A DNA stretch of 64,000 nucleotides from Nilaparvata lugens (lineage: Eukaryota; Arthropoda; Insecta; Hemiptera; Delphacidae), in the NCBI RefSeq assembly GCF_014356525.2, contig NC_052511.1, forward strand, positions 10,350,189 to 10,414,188. The letters run 5' to 3'. How positions within the stretch are numbered: the stretch's first letter is position 1; each line of letters begins with the position of its first letter. The notes under the pieces were generated by a model. The model was given only the letters and a program-made list of their open reading frames with translations, made no database searches and was not told the origin of the DNA. Made by a program: the position numbers and the translations under genes. Positions 42,955-54,319 of this stretch are shown piece after piece.

Positions 42955-43995
42955 AGAGAGGAATAAGGAAGGACAAAGAAGATAGAAAGGGTTAGATAAG
43001 AAGTGCGAGAGGGAGGGAGAAAAAGAGAAGAGAAGAAGAAGACGACGAAGAAGAAGAAGAGAAGAAGAAGAAGAAGAAGAAGAAGAAGAAGAAGGGAAAG
43101 AAAAAGAAGATGAAAGAAGGAGAAGAAGAAGATGAAAGAAGAAGAAGAGGAGGAGGAAAGAGGATAATGGAGGAAAGTGTAAGAGGAAGATCGATGGCGA
43201 ATGGGGCCTGGTAGAGACACTGGAATGCTAGAGATAAGATTTTACAGCATGGAAGATATTGTGTCATGTTGTTGTCGTCTGCTCTATCATTTTCTTACAA
43301 AGAGATGGAGATCAAGAAAACGTTGCTGTTGCAGTGCAGGAAAGAAGAGAAAAACAAATAGTTCATACCAAAGAAAAAGGAGAGAGGTGATAGATGAATG
43401 GGGGAAAAATGAGAGAGGAGAAAGATAGAAAAAAACTGGATTATGAGGGAAGGAAAGAGAAGGTAAGAAGGAAAGAGGGATATTATTGATGAATTGGAAA
43501 AAAATGAGAGAGGAGAAAGATAGAAAAAAACTGGATTATGAGGGAAGGAAAGAATAAGGTAAGAAGGAGAGAGGGATATTGGAAAAGGGGATAGACGGGA
43601 AGATGAGATAAGGGAATAATTTAAAAACAAAGACGAAAAAGACAGATGATAAATGAAAAGAGAATGAAGGTGGAGGTTGAAATGGAAAGTGTGTGAGAAG
43701 TGAGTTGAATCTAAAAAAAGAGAGAAAAAATGAGAAAATGAAAAAAGATAAACGTGGGATTAAGAAAAAATCGAGGAGAAAGAAAGAAGAAGCACAAGAT
43801 CATAAAAAAATATGTGTGAAGAAGGAGAAGTAGGAAGAGATAGATCCTGGAAGGGACTAGTGGGAATAAAAAACTAGAAGAAGGAAACGGTAATGAGAAA
43901 ATATATGAATGGGAAACATGAGAATGGAAGAACAGGGAATATATAGGATGAATGACGAGAAGGAGGAAAGTAAAAAGAATTTGAGAAAAGAAGAG
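42955..43995. repeat. One-kilobase purine-rich tract with 94-bp duplication
   Basis: The top strand is GA-rich throughout, with GAAGAAGAAGAA at 43030-43095. AAAAATGAGAGAGGAGAAAG followed by ATAGAAAAAAACTGGATTAT occurs near 43406 and 43500, a 94-bp tandem duplication. Minus-strand frames (such as 42783-43220 and 43711-44061) are Ser/Phe/Leu strings and not genes. Confidence 0.85.
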
Positions 43996-44189
43996 AAGAT
44001 ACAATAGAATAAGATGACAGAAATTTGTTGAATGAGAATTGATATTGTGGAATTTTTCCATAATTATAGAAACAAAGTTTTATTTTGTTAATAATGGGGA
44101 TGTGAAAAATTAAACTGTGTTTCTCAAAGATGAGAGAAAGTGAGTACTGATGATAATATAAGATGAAGAAGAAAACAGAAGAGCCAGAT

Positions 44190-44330
44190 AATTTTATTTA
44201 TTATTTATTTATTCATTTAATCATTCAGAATTACACAACTTACAGGAAAGTACGACAGGCTTATAAGCCCAAAACGGTTCAAATTCTAATTTATACAACA
44301 GGCCAAATGTAACTATAGGTTATGTGTCAC
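44190..44330 (-). mobile_element. Retroelement tail with hairpin
   Basis: TTATTTATTATTTATTCATT and TTCAGAATTACACAACTTAC precede the ACAGGCTTATAAGCCC loop (about 44252-44267). Same subfamily as 2245-2370. Minus orientation. Confidence 0.6.
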
Positions 44331-44459
44331 TTAACATTCTTCAATTACACACTCAATAATTTATAATTCAAAACACACAGAAATCATTTTTCAATTGAAA
44401 AATCACTTCAAAATTAAATTGAAACAATCACAATTAATTAGAAAATTTCAAACTTTGAA

Positions 44460-44890
44460 AAAACTTTAAAATTTTGAGAACGAAAGGACAAACAAACTAT
44501 TTAGGAATAACAAAAGGAAAAGTTATAAGAAGGAGAGAGTAGAATTGTATCAGTAAAACGGGAAAAAAGAGAATTAGGAAGAGTGTTAGTAAAAGGAGTT
44601 GAAAGTGGTTGGTTGAAAAAGGGAACAAATAAGAAGGATGGAAAAAAAGGGGAGATCACATAAGGAAGAGATACGAGAAGGAAAACAGTAGGAAAATTGT
44701 TAGTAGAAGTTGAAGTGGGAAAAAAGAAAAGCTGAAAATGAAGGGAAATTAGAGAATACAGAATGGTAAGAGAATCTATCTTCCAAGGAGAGAGGGAATG
44801 AAATATTAAAGGAGGAAAAAAGATTCCCTCTTCCAAGGAGAGGGGAAAAATATGTCTGTAGAAGAATGGGGAAGGAGCTATAAAAGAGAA
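44460..44890. repeat. Purine-rich tract
   Basis: GA-rich top strand with a repeated word, TCTTCCAAGGAGAG (44785 and 44831). Minus frames at 44501-44836 and 44700-45002 are low-complexity products of it. Confidence 0.7.
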
Positions 44891-45039
44891 CGTAGGAGAG
44901 AATTTCTGGAGTCAAGTATGGTGTATGTTGAAAGCAAAGGGTTTTTTCAAGTTTGAGATCAACAGACACAAGGGATCCTAGCAAGTCAGTGTGAGCGCAC
45001 ACAACATGTCATTTCATATATAATATATGAATTATATAT

Positions 45040-45240
45040 ATTATATACTGTAGCATGGATACATGGTGCTTGGTCTAGGACTTCCCACTTGAACCAGTTC
45101 TTGAGATATGTGAGCCGACGTTTCCTAACATCATCTCCAGAGCTATCAATAAACAACACTGCGCATGCGCTGAAGTGTGGTCTGTGTTCATGCTGACTCT
45201 CACTGGAGAGTGGTGACTCCAACTAGAAGACCTCGATAGA
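45040..45240. other. Unique segment of higher complexity
   Basis: CTAGGACTTCCCACTTGAAC, GATATGTGAGCCGACGTTTC, CACTGCGCATGCGCTGAAG and ACTCTCACTGGAGAGTGG stand out from the AT-rich surroundings. GCGCATGCGC is a perfect 10-bp palindrome. Minus frame 44986-45222 covers it but matches no family known to me. Could be regulatory or a repeat fragment. Confidence 0.25.
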
Positions 45241-45307
45241 ACCAAAATAAGAAATGCATTGATAATGTAACACAAATATCCTATTATAAAGAATATCATA
45301 CTATTAT

Positions 45308-45541
45308 ATGCATTATTATCATTTGTACATTTGGATTTTTATTTGTATCTTCAATAGTTTTTGCTATCGGCATACAAGAGCAATGGCCTTTGCTCCATAT
45401 ACCTTGGCTTACATGATGGTGACTGTTCTTGTGTTAGCGCAGCTAGTTTATTTGATAGTTGATAATTTTCTTCTTCCTCACATCCTTCTCGGATTTCAAG
45501 CATGTATAAACATTATTGCCATATGGATTGGTTGTAATTGA
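45308..45541 (+). CDS. Small hydrophobic reading frame of unknown function (doubtful)
   Basis: A 77-codon frame starts ATGCATTATTATC and ends TGA at 45539-45541. After a first hydrophobic stretch (residues 5-20) it has RAMAFAPYTLAYMMVTVLVL and a further run to IIAIWIG, enough for two or three membrane spans. TTTGTATCTTCAATAG (45346-45360) could be a 3' splice site inside it. I do not recognise the product and saw no matching donor or neighbour exon. Hydrophobic strings are common by chance in T-rich DNA. Confidence 0.15.
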   Translation: MHYYHLYIWIFICIFNSFCYRHTRAMAFAPYTLAYMMVTVLVLAQLVYLIVDNFLLPHILLGFQACINIIAIWIGCN

Positions 45542-45559
45542 ATAGAATGGAATAAATAG

Positions 45560-45645
45560 AATAGATTTACTGCCTTTATTTTTGACCTAGGAGGGCGAAG
45601 TTAGGGCGCAGTCGGCCCTCTCTTACACTTAACACTAATCTATTG
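45560..45645 (-). mobile_element. Retroelement tail with GAGGGC hairpin
   Basis: ATTTACTGCCTTTATTTTTG, then GAGGGCGAAGTTAGGGCGC and GTCGGCCCTC form a stem of GAGGGC with GCCCTC at about 45591-45621. This is another tail type in minus orientation with its own hairpin. Confidence 0.45.
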
Positions 45646-45774
45646 AGGAGAAAGTGGGAGGAAATATGAGATAGTTCAATAATAATATTATTCATTCATT
45701 TCTATCTATTCAATGATACATAAAACACAATTCAATGAAATATGTGAATAAATTAATAAAAGATAACGATGTAG

Positions 45775-45975
45775 GCCCCTTCAGAAAAGCCTTAAGCTCC
45801 AGCTTTGGAAAGGAGTGATGAAAGGAAAATAGAGTTTCGAAGGAGAATGAAAAATAATGTGAGAAGTATTTTGTGAATAGGGTAGAAGTTGACAATAGAA
45901 TAATAATATCAAGAAATTTAAGGATCTAGCAAATTGAAGATCGAATGTAGGCAAGGTATCTAGAATACCTATATT
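45775..45975 (-). repeat. Dispersed 200-bp repeat, copy 2
   Basis: GCCTTAAGCTCCAGCTTTGG, GGAAAGGAGTGATGAAAGG and GTAGGCAAGGTATCTAGAAT are the inverse of 36956-37170, about 8.7 kb away. Very high identity by eye suggests a recent event. A frame at 45710-45895 overlaps it but is not convincing. Confidence 0.8.
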
Positions 45976-46106
45976 ACCTTATCTTGTAAGACAAGTTAGT
46001 AAATTATTAAGTCAAGTTGTATTATTATTAAGTTTCGAATTAAAGGAGTTAGTATAGCCCAGCAGCTCAGCAGGTTATAATCTCTAAATAATAAACACTT
46101 ATGCCT

Positions 46107-46245
46107 GGTTGCACAAAAGGAGGTTCAATTTTAACCGTGATTAATTCTACGAGAACCAATCACAGTAGGCCTTTCTAAACGGTTTATCTGATTGGCTCTC
46201 GTGGAAATAACCAAGATTAAAATTTAACTGGCTTTTGTACAACCG
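46107..46245. mobile_element. Family D hairpin MITE
   Basis: GGTTGCACAAAAGGAGGTTC is mirrored by ACTGGCTTTTGTACAACC. The inner parts AACCAATCACAGTAGG and TCTGATTGGCTCTCGTGG match the family. Arms are somewhat diverged. Confidence 0.85.
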
Positions 46246-46249
46246 GCAC

Positions 46250-47245
46250 TTAAATAGTAAAACTAATACCACTGTTATTTTTTAAACAGAAGTTTCATAA
46301 TTTATAATTAACAAGTAGTTATTTTCCCAAGCTATCACTTCATAGGACAATCTGAAAATCCTAATTGCGTGATGATATTAATTTTTTATATAATTTGAAA
46401 TGGATTATAATTATTATAGTAAATTGAAAATATTGAATTATGTAATTCACATACCCATGAACTAGTTCTGGATCTCTCTATATCACCTGGTGGATTATCT
46501 CACCTGAAAAAATCAAAACAAGGAAAATAAGTAAAAAAAAAGAAAGATCAGAACTTACTGTAGAGAAATGATGACTTTGTTTCACAAAAACAACTAATTA
46601 TGTCTCTCTGTAGGATTGTAGTAACCAGCCAATTACGTCGTGATTATTGGGTTGTATGTAATGTGAATGCTTTTTAAGACTCGAATTTCAGTGTTTCTGA
46701 ACCTCGTGTTTCAGATTTCACACCTTGTTATGACGCCTAAAATTGAAGACCTAGAAGCTAAGAAAATCATGGATAAGAATGTTACCCCCTATAATTGATA
46801 AACTCCCTGTATTCTACGTTGCAGGACGTGATGAATAAATTGTCTTCTAGTTGTATTCTGTCTTTCAATCAGATCACAGCCTAATCACAATGATCAGAAT
46901 TATAAGTTAACTAGTGTTTACTATCAGTGGTAATGATAAAGGAGACAAGAAGACCTCGTAAAACGCATTTCTTGACAAAAAATGGAATAAATTATTAATA
47001 GAATTCGGAATTGTACTACAACTTCCAATCAATTACATAGCATCTGTCCATTCCAATTAATCTGGGTTTCCAAATGCATGCACAACCAGTAAATAGACGT
47101 GGAAATTTGATTGAAAAATATTCCAAAAGAAAAACAGAAGCTGGTTTTACAAGTATAGGATAATATTCTTCACAAAGACACATTGTATATCATTATAAGC
47201 TAATATAAGGTACGTGAATATATTCTGAATATTCTAGACGTCATT
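46250..47245. other. Gene-free sequence
   Basis: No element or gene recognised. AAAACCTCGT-like and AGAAGACCTCGTAAAACGC words occur near 46950. Otherwise AT-rich unique DNA. Confidence 0.4.
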
Positions 47246-47249
47246 ACAT

Positions 47250-47926
47250 AATAATATCGAGTGACCTGGCTGGATCAGGTCCGGTGTTAGAGTTTTAAGG
47301 TGATTAGATGTAATCTTCTCATATAAGACAACTCAACTATGTGTCAATAATTCAATACCCTATGCATCATTTTCTAGTTATCCTATTATATTAAGCGAGC
47401 AATTTCTGTATTTATATATCTGATTATTTTTATCTCTGGCTATTTTTATATCTGGTTATTTATGTTTTACGGAACTCGAAAACGGCTCTAACAATTTTCA
47501 CGAAATTTGGAACATAGTAGGTTTATGATATAAAGATTCGATTGCACTAGGTCTCATTCTTTGGAAAACTCGCTGAACGACATTTTAAGGATAATTCATC
47601 CTTGGCTGAAACAGCTGTGGATAGAGAAAAAGTGAGTATGTGAAAAATCAAAATATCGCATCCCCGAAATTCATAAGATGACGTATAGCCAGCTGTGAAA
47701 TATAAACACGATCATTTTAGAGAATTGTGTTCTGTTTATCAATAAATAAAAATAACGAGCGAAGCTCGGTGCCTCGATATTGATAATAATAATAATATCG
47801 AGTGACCTGGCTGGATCAGGTCTCGTGTCAGAGTTTTCTGGTGATTAGATGCGTAATCTTCACTTAATAAGGAAACTCAAACTATGTGTAAATAATTCAT
47901 TAATTCATGCATCATTTCATAGTTAT
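47250..47926. repeat. Direct repeats of about 130 bp (family G start) bracketing family C
   Basis: 47250-47381 and 47791-47926 both run from ATAATATCGAGTGACCTGG through TGATTAGATG to CATCATTT and TAGTTAT. The left copy ends exactly where family C begins, and the right copy begins where its end stops. They differ at about one base in eight. The inner ends of the repeats are family G, also at 53796 and 42010. Confidence 0.8.
47382..47790 (+). mobile_element. Family C copy with internal deletion
   Basis: CCTATTATATTAAGCGAGC to AACGAGCGAAGCTCGGTGCC, only about 400 bp. The middle (including the hairpin and most of the 3' half before GTGTTCTGTTTATCAATAAA) is deleted. ATCTGGTTATTT is present in repeated form near the start. 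It ends in a GATAATAATAAT run. Confidence 0.8.
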
Positions 47927-48479
47927 TTTTCATTATTCGAGAAATCACTTAAAAAAAACACTCTTATGAAAATGTTTGAGTTATTCAAACACAATTATAT
48001 TTACAACTGAAAATGATTTATTCATTTGAAATAATTTAATACAGCAACAGGAATATGATTTTTCCTGAAATTCTCTCTGATTTGCCCAGAATAGAAACCC
48101 ATGACAGAGCATATAGCAAACCAAAGGCCGTTTGGTCAACCAACATCATAAATATTCCAATAAGATAAATGCCCATTTTGTCCAGACAACTGAGCACATT
48201 TTATTAGCAGGCAAGTGTCACAACTCAGTTGCTTAGCCAACTTTTGAAAGCCTCATATCTTTCCTCTCAATCTACCTTACCTAGTTGTGTAAATGTGGAT
48301 ATCTCTCATCAACATAATATGTGAGGAGTACGTGTGGATAGTTTTCTTCAACGAATTTGTAGGTATGTTTTCTTTCTTCAAGGCATGTGTGAATAGTTTT
48401 ATCAATGCGATAGACTGAAGATACCAAGTAAACAAAGTAGTGTGCGCACTTTTCAGCAAGCACACACACTCCAAAACCC
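47927..48479. other. Gene-free sequence
   Basis: No element recognised. Two overlapping minus frames at 48277-48474 share the same DNA and lack motifs. Confidence 0.35.
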
Positions 48480-48790
48480 GTAAAAATCCAAACTAGTTTA
48501 TTGGCCCCCGCGCTAGAGGGCTTTATTCATTGCCTAAGGGCTCCTTAATGGCTACAGCTTTACGCCATTAAAATTCTCCGCTTTCCCTGCTTCTTATGAG
48601 GTCTTCCTCACCCCTAACTTCGTCTGCTCCTCAATTAAGTCATAAATTGAGATTCCGGGGACCATTCGTTACGCCACAGAGAGAGGGAATAGAGCAGCGT
48701 CTTCGTTCAACGGTTCTATAATTAAAAGTCCATTAATGTTTCTTCGGGGAGTAGTTCGGCCATTTTGTCTGTACTAGAAACATGTATGAG
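48480..48790. promoter_or_regulatory. Unique GC-richer island; candidate enhancer
   Basis: Complex repeat-free sequence with TTGGCCCCCGCGCTAGAGGG, CTTAATGGCTACAGC, CGCCATTAAAATTCTCCGC, TCAATTAAGTCATAAATTGA and AAAGTCCATTAATGTTTC. Clustered TAAT/ATTA homeodomain-type cores in an otherwise GC-richer stretch resemble developmental enhancers. No functional claim beyond that. Confidence 0.35.
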
Positions 48791-48990
48791 CCATGAATCT
48801 AGTGATGAATGTCTAGGAGTAATTTCTGTTATACTATAATTCTCCAGAAATGTATCCAAGGTAACATGGGCTTATTTATGATGACTGAAAACTCACATCG
48901 TTTTGGCGTTTATGTTCTATTTTGATATCAACTCTGTTGAAAATTCAGAAGTTCTCAGCTTGAATTTGTTATTCAAGCATTCAAAATAAA

Positions 48991-50273
48991 TGCAATATTC
49001 TTGATAATTTAATATTTTCCACTAAGAAATAAAGCCTACTACTCTCATAGTATTATTATTATTATTTTTTAAATCTTATTCCTGAATAATTATATAAATT
49101 CCTCACATCAGAATGGATATGGTTTATAGTTTATCAGAGATTGACAATGGTGTAATAACCGAAACCGGCCTTTCTGAGTACCAATAAATCTATGGTTCTT
49201 TGACAAATTCTTAGTCTTTTCCATTTAACATTCAAAAGGAACTAATTTTTACTTTCCTTGCCCTATTACCAAAGGTAAGGAAAGTATTGCTTTCCGAAAA
49301 AAAATTAAGGTACCCCAATTTCTAAATTTCTATACGTTTTAAGGTCGCCTGAGTCCAAAAAAGTGGTTTTTGGGTATTGGTATGTATGTGTGTATGAGTG
49401 TATGTGCGTCTGTGTACACGATATCTCATCTCCCCATTAACGGAATGACTTGAAATTTGGAACTTAAGGTCCTTACACTATAAGGATTCGACACGAACAA
49501 TTTCGATCAAATGCAATTCAAGATGGCGGCTAAAATAGCGAAAATGTTGTCAAAAACAGGGTTTTTCGCGATTTTCTCGAAAACGGCTCTAACGATTTTG
49601 ATAAAATTCATACCTGGAAAAGTCATTGATAAGCACTATCAACTGCCACAAGTCTCATATCAGTAAAAATTTCAGGAGCACTGCACCATCTATGCAAAGT
49701 TTTATTTTAGATTCCCAATTATCAGGCTTCAGATACAATTTAAACAAAAAATTTCAAATGGAAAAGATTGAGCATAAAAATCTCTACAATTAATGGTCAG
49801 TAGCATTTTAACCAAAAATTGAAAATAAGCTCGAAATTAGAGAAAATAAGATTATTCAATTGCAAACTGTTGGCTACTGTTGATTCTATTAAATCATTCA
49901 CTATGTAGAGATAGCAGACTTCGTGTGTCTGCAGCGCTATTGTCCTGTCACCAGCTGGCTCAGATCTTAGAAAAGTAGACTTTAGATGCGCGGGAACACT
50001 AGCGTCACGTGATCAATTTTCATAACGGCAAGGAAAGCTGTGTGAATGCGCCACACCAGATTTTTAATATTAAATTATCACAGCCCCGTTCTTTCGTTTT
50101 GATTTTCCGTTTATACATTTTGTTCACTAGGATGCAATATTCTAGAAAATTTATTATTTTCTTCTAAGAAATATAACCTACTAATCTCATACTACTATTG
50201 ATTTTTTCCTGAAACTCTTATTCCTAACTTAAAGAACTCTCTATCACATCAGGATGGATGTAATTTCCTACTA
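48991..50273. repeat. Direct repeats of about 140 bp around family B
   Basis: 48991-49130 and 50133-50273 share TGCAATATTC, CTAAGAAATA, CTACTAATCTCATA-like, TCTTATTCCT and CACATCAGAATGGAT-like words in the same order. The copies differ by substitutions and indels. Here the repeats do not abut the element: about 120 bp lies between the left copy and family B, possibly a second insertion (GAAACCGGCCTTTCTGAGTA). Confidence 0.7.
49250..50068 (+). mobile_element. Family B interspersed repeat, full-length
   Basis: It starts CTTTCCTTGCCCTATTACC and ends GCGCCACACCAGATTTTTA. It has TCGAAAACGGCTCTAACGAT in the middle and GATGCGCGGGAACACTAGCG near the end. About 818 bp, the reference copy for family B here. 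It lacks the GT microsatellite seen at 37681. No open frame. Confidence 0.85.
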
Positions 50274-50689
50274 CCTCATGAAAAGGTCGAGAGTTGCCTA
50301 CCTTTCTCATGTTTTACCTGAAGAAGTTCAACGAAACAGGAAAGGAAGTGACAATTTATATTGGTGAAATTACCAACAATTTATTCAATCAGCATAGTAT
50401 ATTCTAAAATCCATAAACTATCAATAATTGATATTCTCAGATATAAAGTGTTATTTATTCTCGAATAAGTAAAGAAGGAAATACCGAGTATGGAATCCCA
50501 AAGTATCAAATTCAAATTCTTGAATATCAGATTGTTTGAAAATCATTGTCTCGACAGATTTTGTCAATAGAGGGCTGGCAAGAAAATATTATACACATTG
50601 GAAAATGTCACATGAGTGAGACTTTGTGTCACTTTGGCTGGTGAGAAAATATATACATGAGAAATAGACCTGTGATTTTCCCCCCGTTC

Positions 50690-51095
50690 TAAGAAGTCTA
50701 TCTAATCTATTCAAAATGTTGTAACGAATTCACACCAGCATTCCCCTCCCATCCCCCTCATCCAAGTGTTCCACCCTCATCAAAGTGTCCCGTAGCTGTT
50801 GATCAATATACAGCTGAAGACAATCTTGTCCAGTCGGGCAATATGCATATAAGCCGGATACATCAACACTACATTAATTGCATTAGATGGGGCGGAATGT
50901 TAATTAGGATAAATCAAATCGGCAGCGGTAGAGCGCGCTAGTGGGGTGACAAACAGAGGCCGACTCCAAGGGGTTCAAACAGACCGATAAATTTCAACCC
51001 CCTGGCGACCATTGAACAAACTGGAGGGTTGCGTGCTACGCTCTGCATAATGAGCGAAAAATGCACACACTGAGCCGCCGGAGATAGCAATGGTG
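50690..51095. promoter_or_regulatory. Unique island; candidate regulatory DNA
   Basis: Complex sequence with CAATCTTGTCCAGTCGGGC, GGGGCGGAATGTTAATTAGG, CGGCAGCGGTAGAGCGCGC, CCCCCTGGCGACCATTG and CTGAGCCGCCGGAGATAGC. No repeat is recognised and frames are unsupported. The call is by composition. Confidence 0.3.
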
Positions 51096-51099
51096 AAAG

Positions 51100-51340
51100 G
51101 GGTGAAAGAAAGAGAGAGACAGTGTGAGTGTCAGAGAATGAGAGAAAAAAGTGTGAGAGAGAGTGTGTAAGAGTAATAGGATGAGTGAAAGAAAGGTAGT
51201 GAGAGAGATGAAGAGTGGTAGAGAGAAAGTGAGAGATTGAGAGAGAAAAAATGAGCGAGAGAGGTAAAGGGATAGAGAGTGTTTGTGAGAGAGTGAGAGA
51301 GATTGATGAGGAAGAGGTTACGGTGAGGTGAGGATACAAC
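51100..51340. repeat. GAGA-rich purine tract
   Basis: GAGAGAGAGTGTG-type repeats fill this interval. GAGA-factor-like GAGAG words are abundant, next to the island above. The minus frame 50938-51339 (133 codons) is a Ser/Leu/His string from it. Confidence 0.75.
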
Positions 51341-52187
51341 TAGTGAAGGAAGGGGGAAGAAGCTAAAGGGTTGTTACCATACGCAGATACATGGTAATGC
51401 GATGGGAAATTGAAGAGAAAAGAGGGTGAAGTCAGAATTATTGTGGATTAGAGAGTGAGACGGTTGAAATAAGGATGGGTAGGATAAAATAACGTAGGGT
51501 GGTTTGAGATTCGAAGAGTTTTCCAAATCATGACAATGAAATTAACAGATCTCATTATAAAGTTCTTCAAGAAATTTAGATTGGATTAGTATAGAGTAAT
51601 TTATTACACTATAGTGAATATTCATAGATCAGTATAAGAATAGAATAAGAATGAATACAATTTATTTAATAGTAGGCCTATCTATGTTTTCGCTCTCGTA
51701 TAAGTTATAGTGTAGAGAAACCAATAATATAATCTGATTCATGTAACTGTGGAATCAAATTTAAGCTTATACAACATTTATTAAATGTATTAATCAGGAA
51801 ATCCAAGTATTCACACTTTTTCAAATTGACTGGACAACTGAAATGATTTATAATCCAAAAGTATTGAAGTATTAATTCACAAGAAAACCTTATGAGTAGT
51901 GTATTAGGCCTAATCTTATCCCCCAGGGTAATGAATTGTATATGTATATTCGAATTGATGAATGAATGATTCCTACAATTCAATAATCAATAAATAATAA
52001 TACTTCTCAACGAGGCCACAATCTGCAGAACGCTGAGTAAGGGAATCGATTCAGAGTTCAATGACTTTGAAGCATTCATAAGCACAAAAAATTTCCAAGC
52101 AGCAACAATTGATCAGTTTTGCTTATACTTATGCAGGTGATGGAATGAAATTGGAGGAAAAATTGGGGGAGAGGAAGTGAGAGAATA

Positions 52188-52470
52188 AATTGATTGATTG
52201 AGTACTTTATTTATGTAGATTACAATATATACTGGCTTATACACTTATATACAATAGCTTACAATACAGAAAAATTATAGATGAATTTACATAATATAGA
52301 CTAAGAAAATAATTATTGAACTGAATATGATATGAAAAAAGAAATGTATAATAACTATGGATAATTATATTGTTATGCATCTACATAAATTGGTGGAGCT
52401 TTGGACACATATCAATGTCCATTCTTCGGAAAGAGTATTAAAAATATACTTCCCACTAACTCTCTACCAA
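52188..52470 (-). mobile_element. Retroelement tail, ACTGGCTTATA type
   Basis: GATTGATTGAGTACTTTATT, TACTGGCTTATACACTTATA and later GCATCTACATAAATTGGTGG parallel 14938-15405. Minus orientation. Coding sequence is absent. Confidence 0.6.
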
Positions 52471-52769
52471 AAATAGGAGAGGGACAGTGATTGGAAATCA
52501 AATGTGATTTGTAACAAATATGAATTCCATTATTGGAATTATGAATTGATAAAAAATAAGTTGAAATTCAGAAAAATCGAGAATTAAATTTTCATTATGA
52601 ATATTTTTGTCTGTGATGTAGAGTGTGACGAGAAAAATCTTGGTTGAAAACTTTGGTAAGTTAAAAAAGGAATAAAGCTCAAAGCTGGTTTTGGAAAAAA
52701 ACAAATTCCAGGCTTCATGAAGCATCAGAGACAAACGTCTGAATTACGACAGTGAATTTGGCCAATAAT

Positions 52770-53000
52770 TATCATTGTTATCACCTTATCAGGTGGAACG
52801 CATGATTTAAAGTGCGGTCTATTTTCAAGTACTCGAATTGAATGCACATAAATCGCCAGACCGATAACAACATGCATTATTCATGTAGTTACACTGTAAT
52901 CGAGGTCCATAAATTCTGTGATCATTACCAATTTTGGAATCATGGATTTTGGTGTGTTTGTATTTATCTTTGGAATGATCGCCAATAAATAGCCTTGCCT
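52770..53000. promoter_or_regulatory. Unique island with NK2-like words
   Basis: TTAAAGTGCGGTCTATTTTC followed by AAGTACTCGAATTGAATGC contains CAAGTACTC-like NK2-type cores. CGCCAGACCGATAACAAC and GCATTATTCATG follow. Only a motif impression. Confidence 0.2.
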
Positions 53001-53489
53001 CTTATGGGTGGAAGGTCGATTTATGATGGTAGAAATCAGGTAGAGTGAATAGATAAGAAATTTTGACTAGGCCTACAACGTAGTATAATGTAGAGAGAGT
53101 GTATTATACTTTTCTTATTATAAATATGTTGGCAAATCCATCATGCTCAAATAAATTTCAAGACTATCCAACAGGAAATTTTGAGCTGAAAATTCAATTT
53201 TTGAGTTCAAAAATTTAATTTTTGAAACTTCAAACTAACAATCTGAAACTTCATTCTCAACATTGCCCCAGTCCTAAGTTGAATTATCATTTTAGTGATT
53301 TTCAATTGAATCTAGCTTTAGGAAGTATCAAGTTCATTATGAATATATTATAGAGCACAATATTGTGCTATTTCAGAGTATCAACACTTGGTCTGTAATG
53401 AGTAGATTTGCCATCCACGATTTGCTGCTTGATCACTTGAAAATAGTTACTCTCCTTCTTCTTCTCCTAGAACATCGTTAATCTTTTTT

Positions 53490-53760
53490 TTGGAAGAAAA
53501 TCAAATCAAATCAAATCAAATTGGTTTTTATTATCATGATTTCAGGGTACATCTTCTGCAACCAAACAATCATAAATAAAACTTACAGTTGAACTAAAAA
53601 ATTAATCATTATAACTAAATCTAGTTATTATATCGTAGCTCCAGAAAATACAACATTATATTTCAAAAAACATCATGAAAACTCTCCACAAAGGCAAAGC
53701 CTGTGTGTGGAGTACTGTATTGAGTTTTATTTAACTGCACAATATACTCTTCATATCAAA
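53490..53760 (-). mobile_element. Retroelement tail with CAAAT repeat and hairpin
   Basis: TCAAATCAAATCAAATCAAA followed by TTGGTTTTTATTATCATG marks a 3' end in minus orientation. The CTCCACA / TGTGTGGAG stem near 53687-53720 (AAAGGCAAAGCCTG between) is its hairpin. RTE-type elements often end in such pentamer repeats; class not settled. Confidence 0.5.
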
Positions 53761-53795
53761 GTTCAATACAAAAGCCAGTTACTATAATAATAATA

Positions 53796-53852
53796 ACAAT
53801 ATCGAGTGACCTACTGGCTCAGGTTTGCTGTCAGAGTTTTCAGGTCGCAACT
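53796..53852 (+). repeat. Family G fragment
   Basis: AATATCGAGTGACCTACTGG and GCTGTCAGAGTTTTCAGGTC match 47250, 47791 and, inverted, 42010-42070. An AATAATAATAA run precedes it, as in the other copies. Confidence 0.65.
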
Positions 53853-54319
53853 GATAAAGAAAGAACATGTATAGGGAATTATTATATAGTAATTATTGTT
53901 GTTTCATTATCATTATTGTTTCATTATTGTGGATGAGAACAACTTGAGAACAACCACTTTGATGTGTTTATTTTCAATTTGAAATTGTAACTAATGAGTC
54001 AAAACTGATTTATAATTTTTCTTCTTATAGAAAAATTCTTGGGAAAACAACTAATCAACCATACTGAATCGTAAACCTTTGAAAAAGTCTTACCCTTCTA
54101 TCTAAGACTCCATACCTGATTCAAGAGGCGGAAAATCAATTTCCAGAGTGCCAGTCTTGTCATGTTCATCAAAAAACACTACACCCTTCGAAATGACAAG
54201 GAATCCGTAAATTGTAGGTTCAGGTGTCTTCCTCAACTTCATCCCTCCCCTAGAGAAGTAATCTCACCCCTAGACACCAATCTTCAACCCCAAGCTCCCA
54301 TTAGAATCTCCACCACCCC

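Noticed and set aside
42783..43220. 145-codon Ser/Phe-rich minus-strand frame
   Set aside because: Explained by the GAA-rich tract at 43030-43095.
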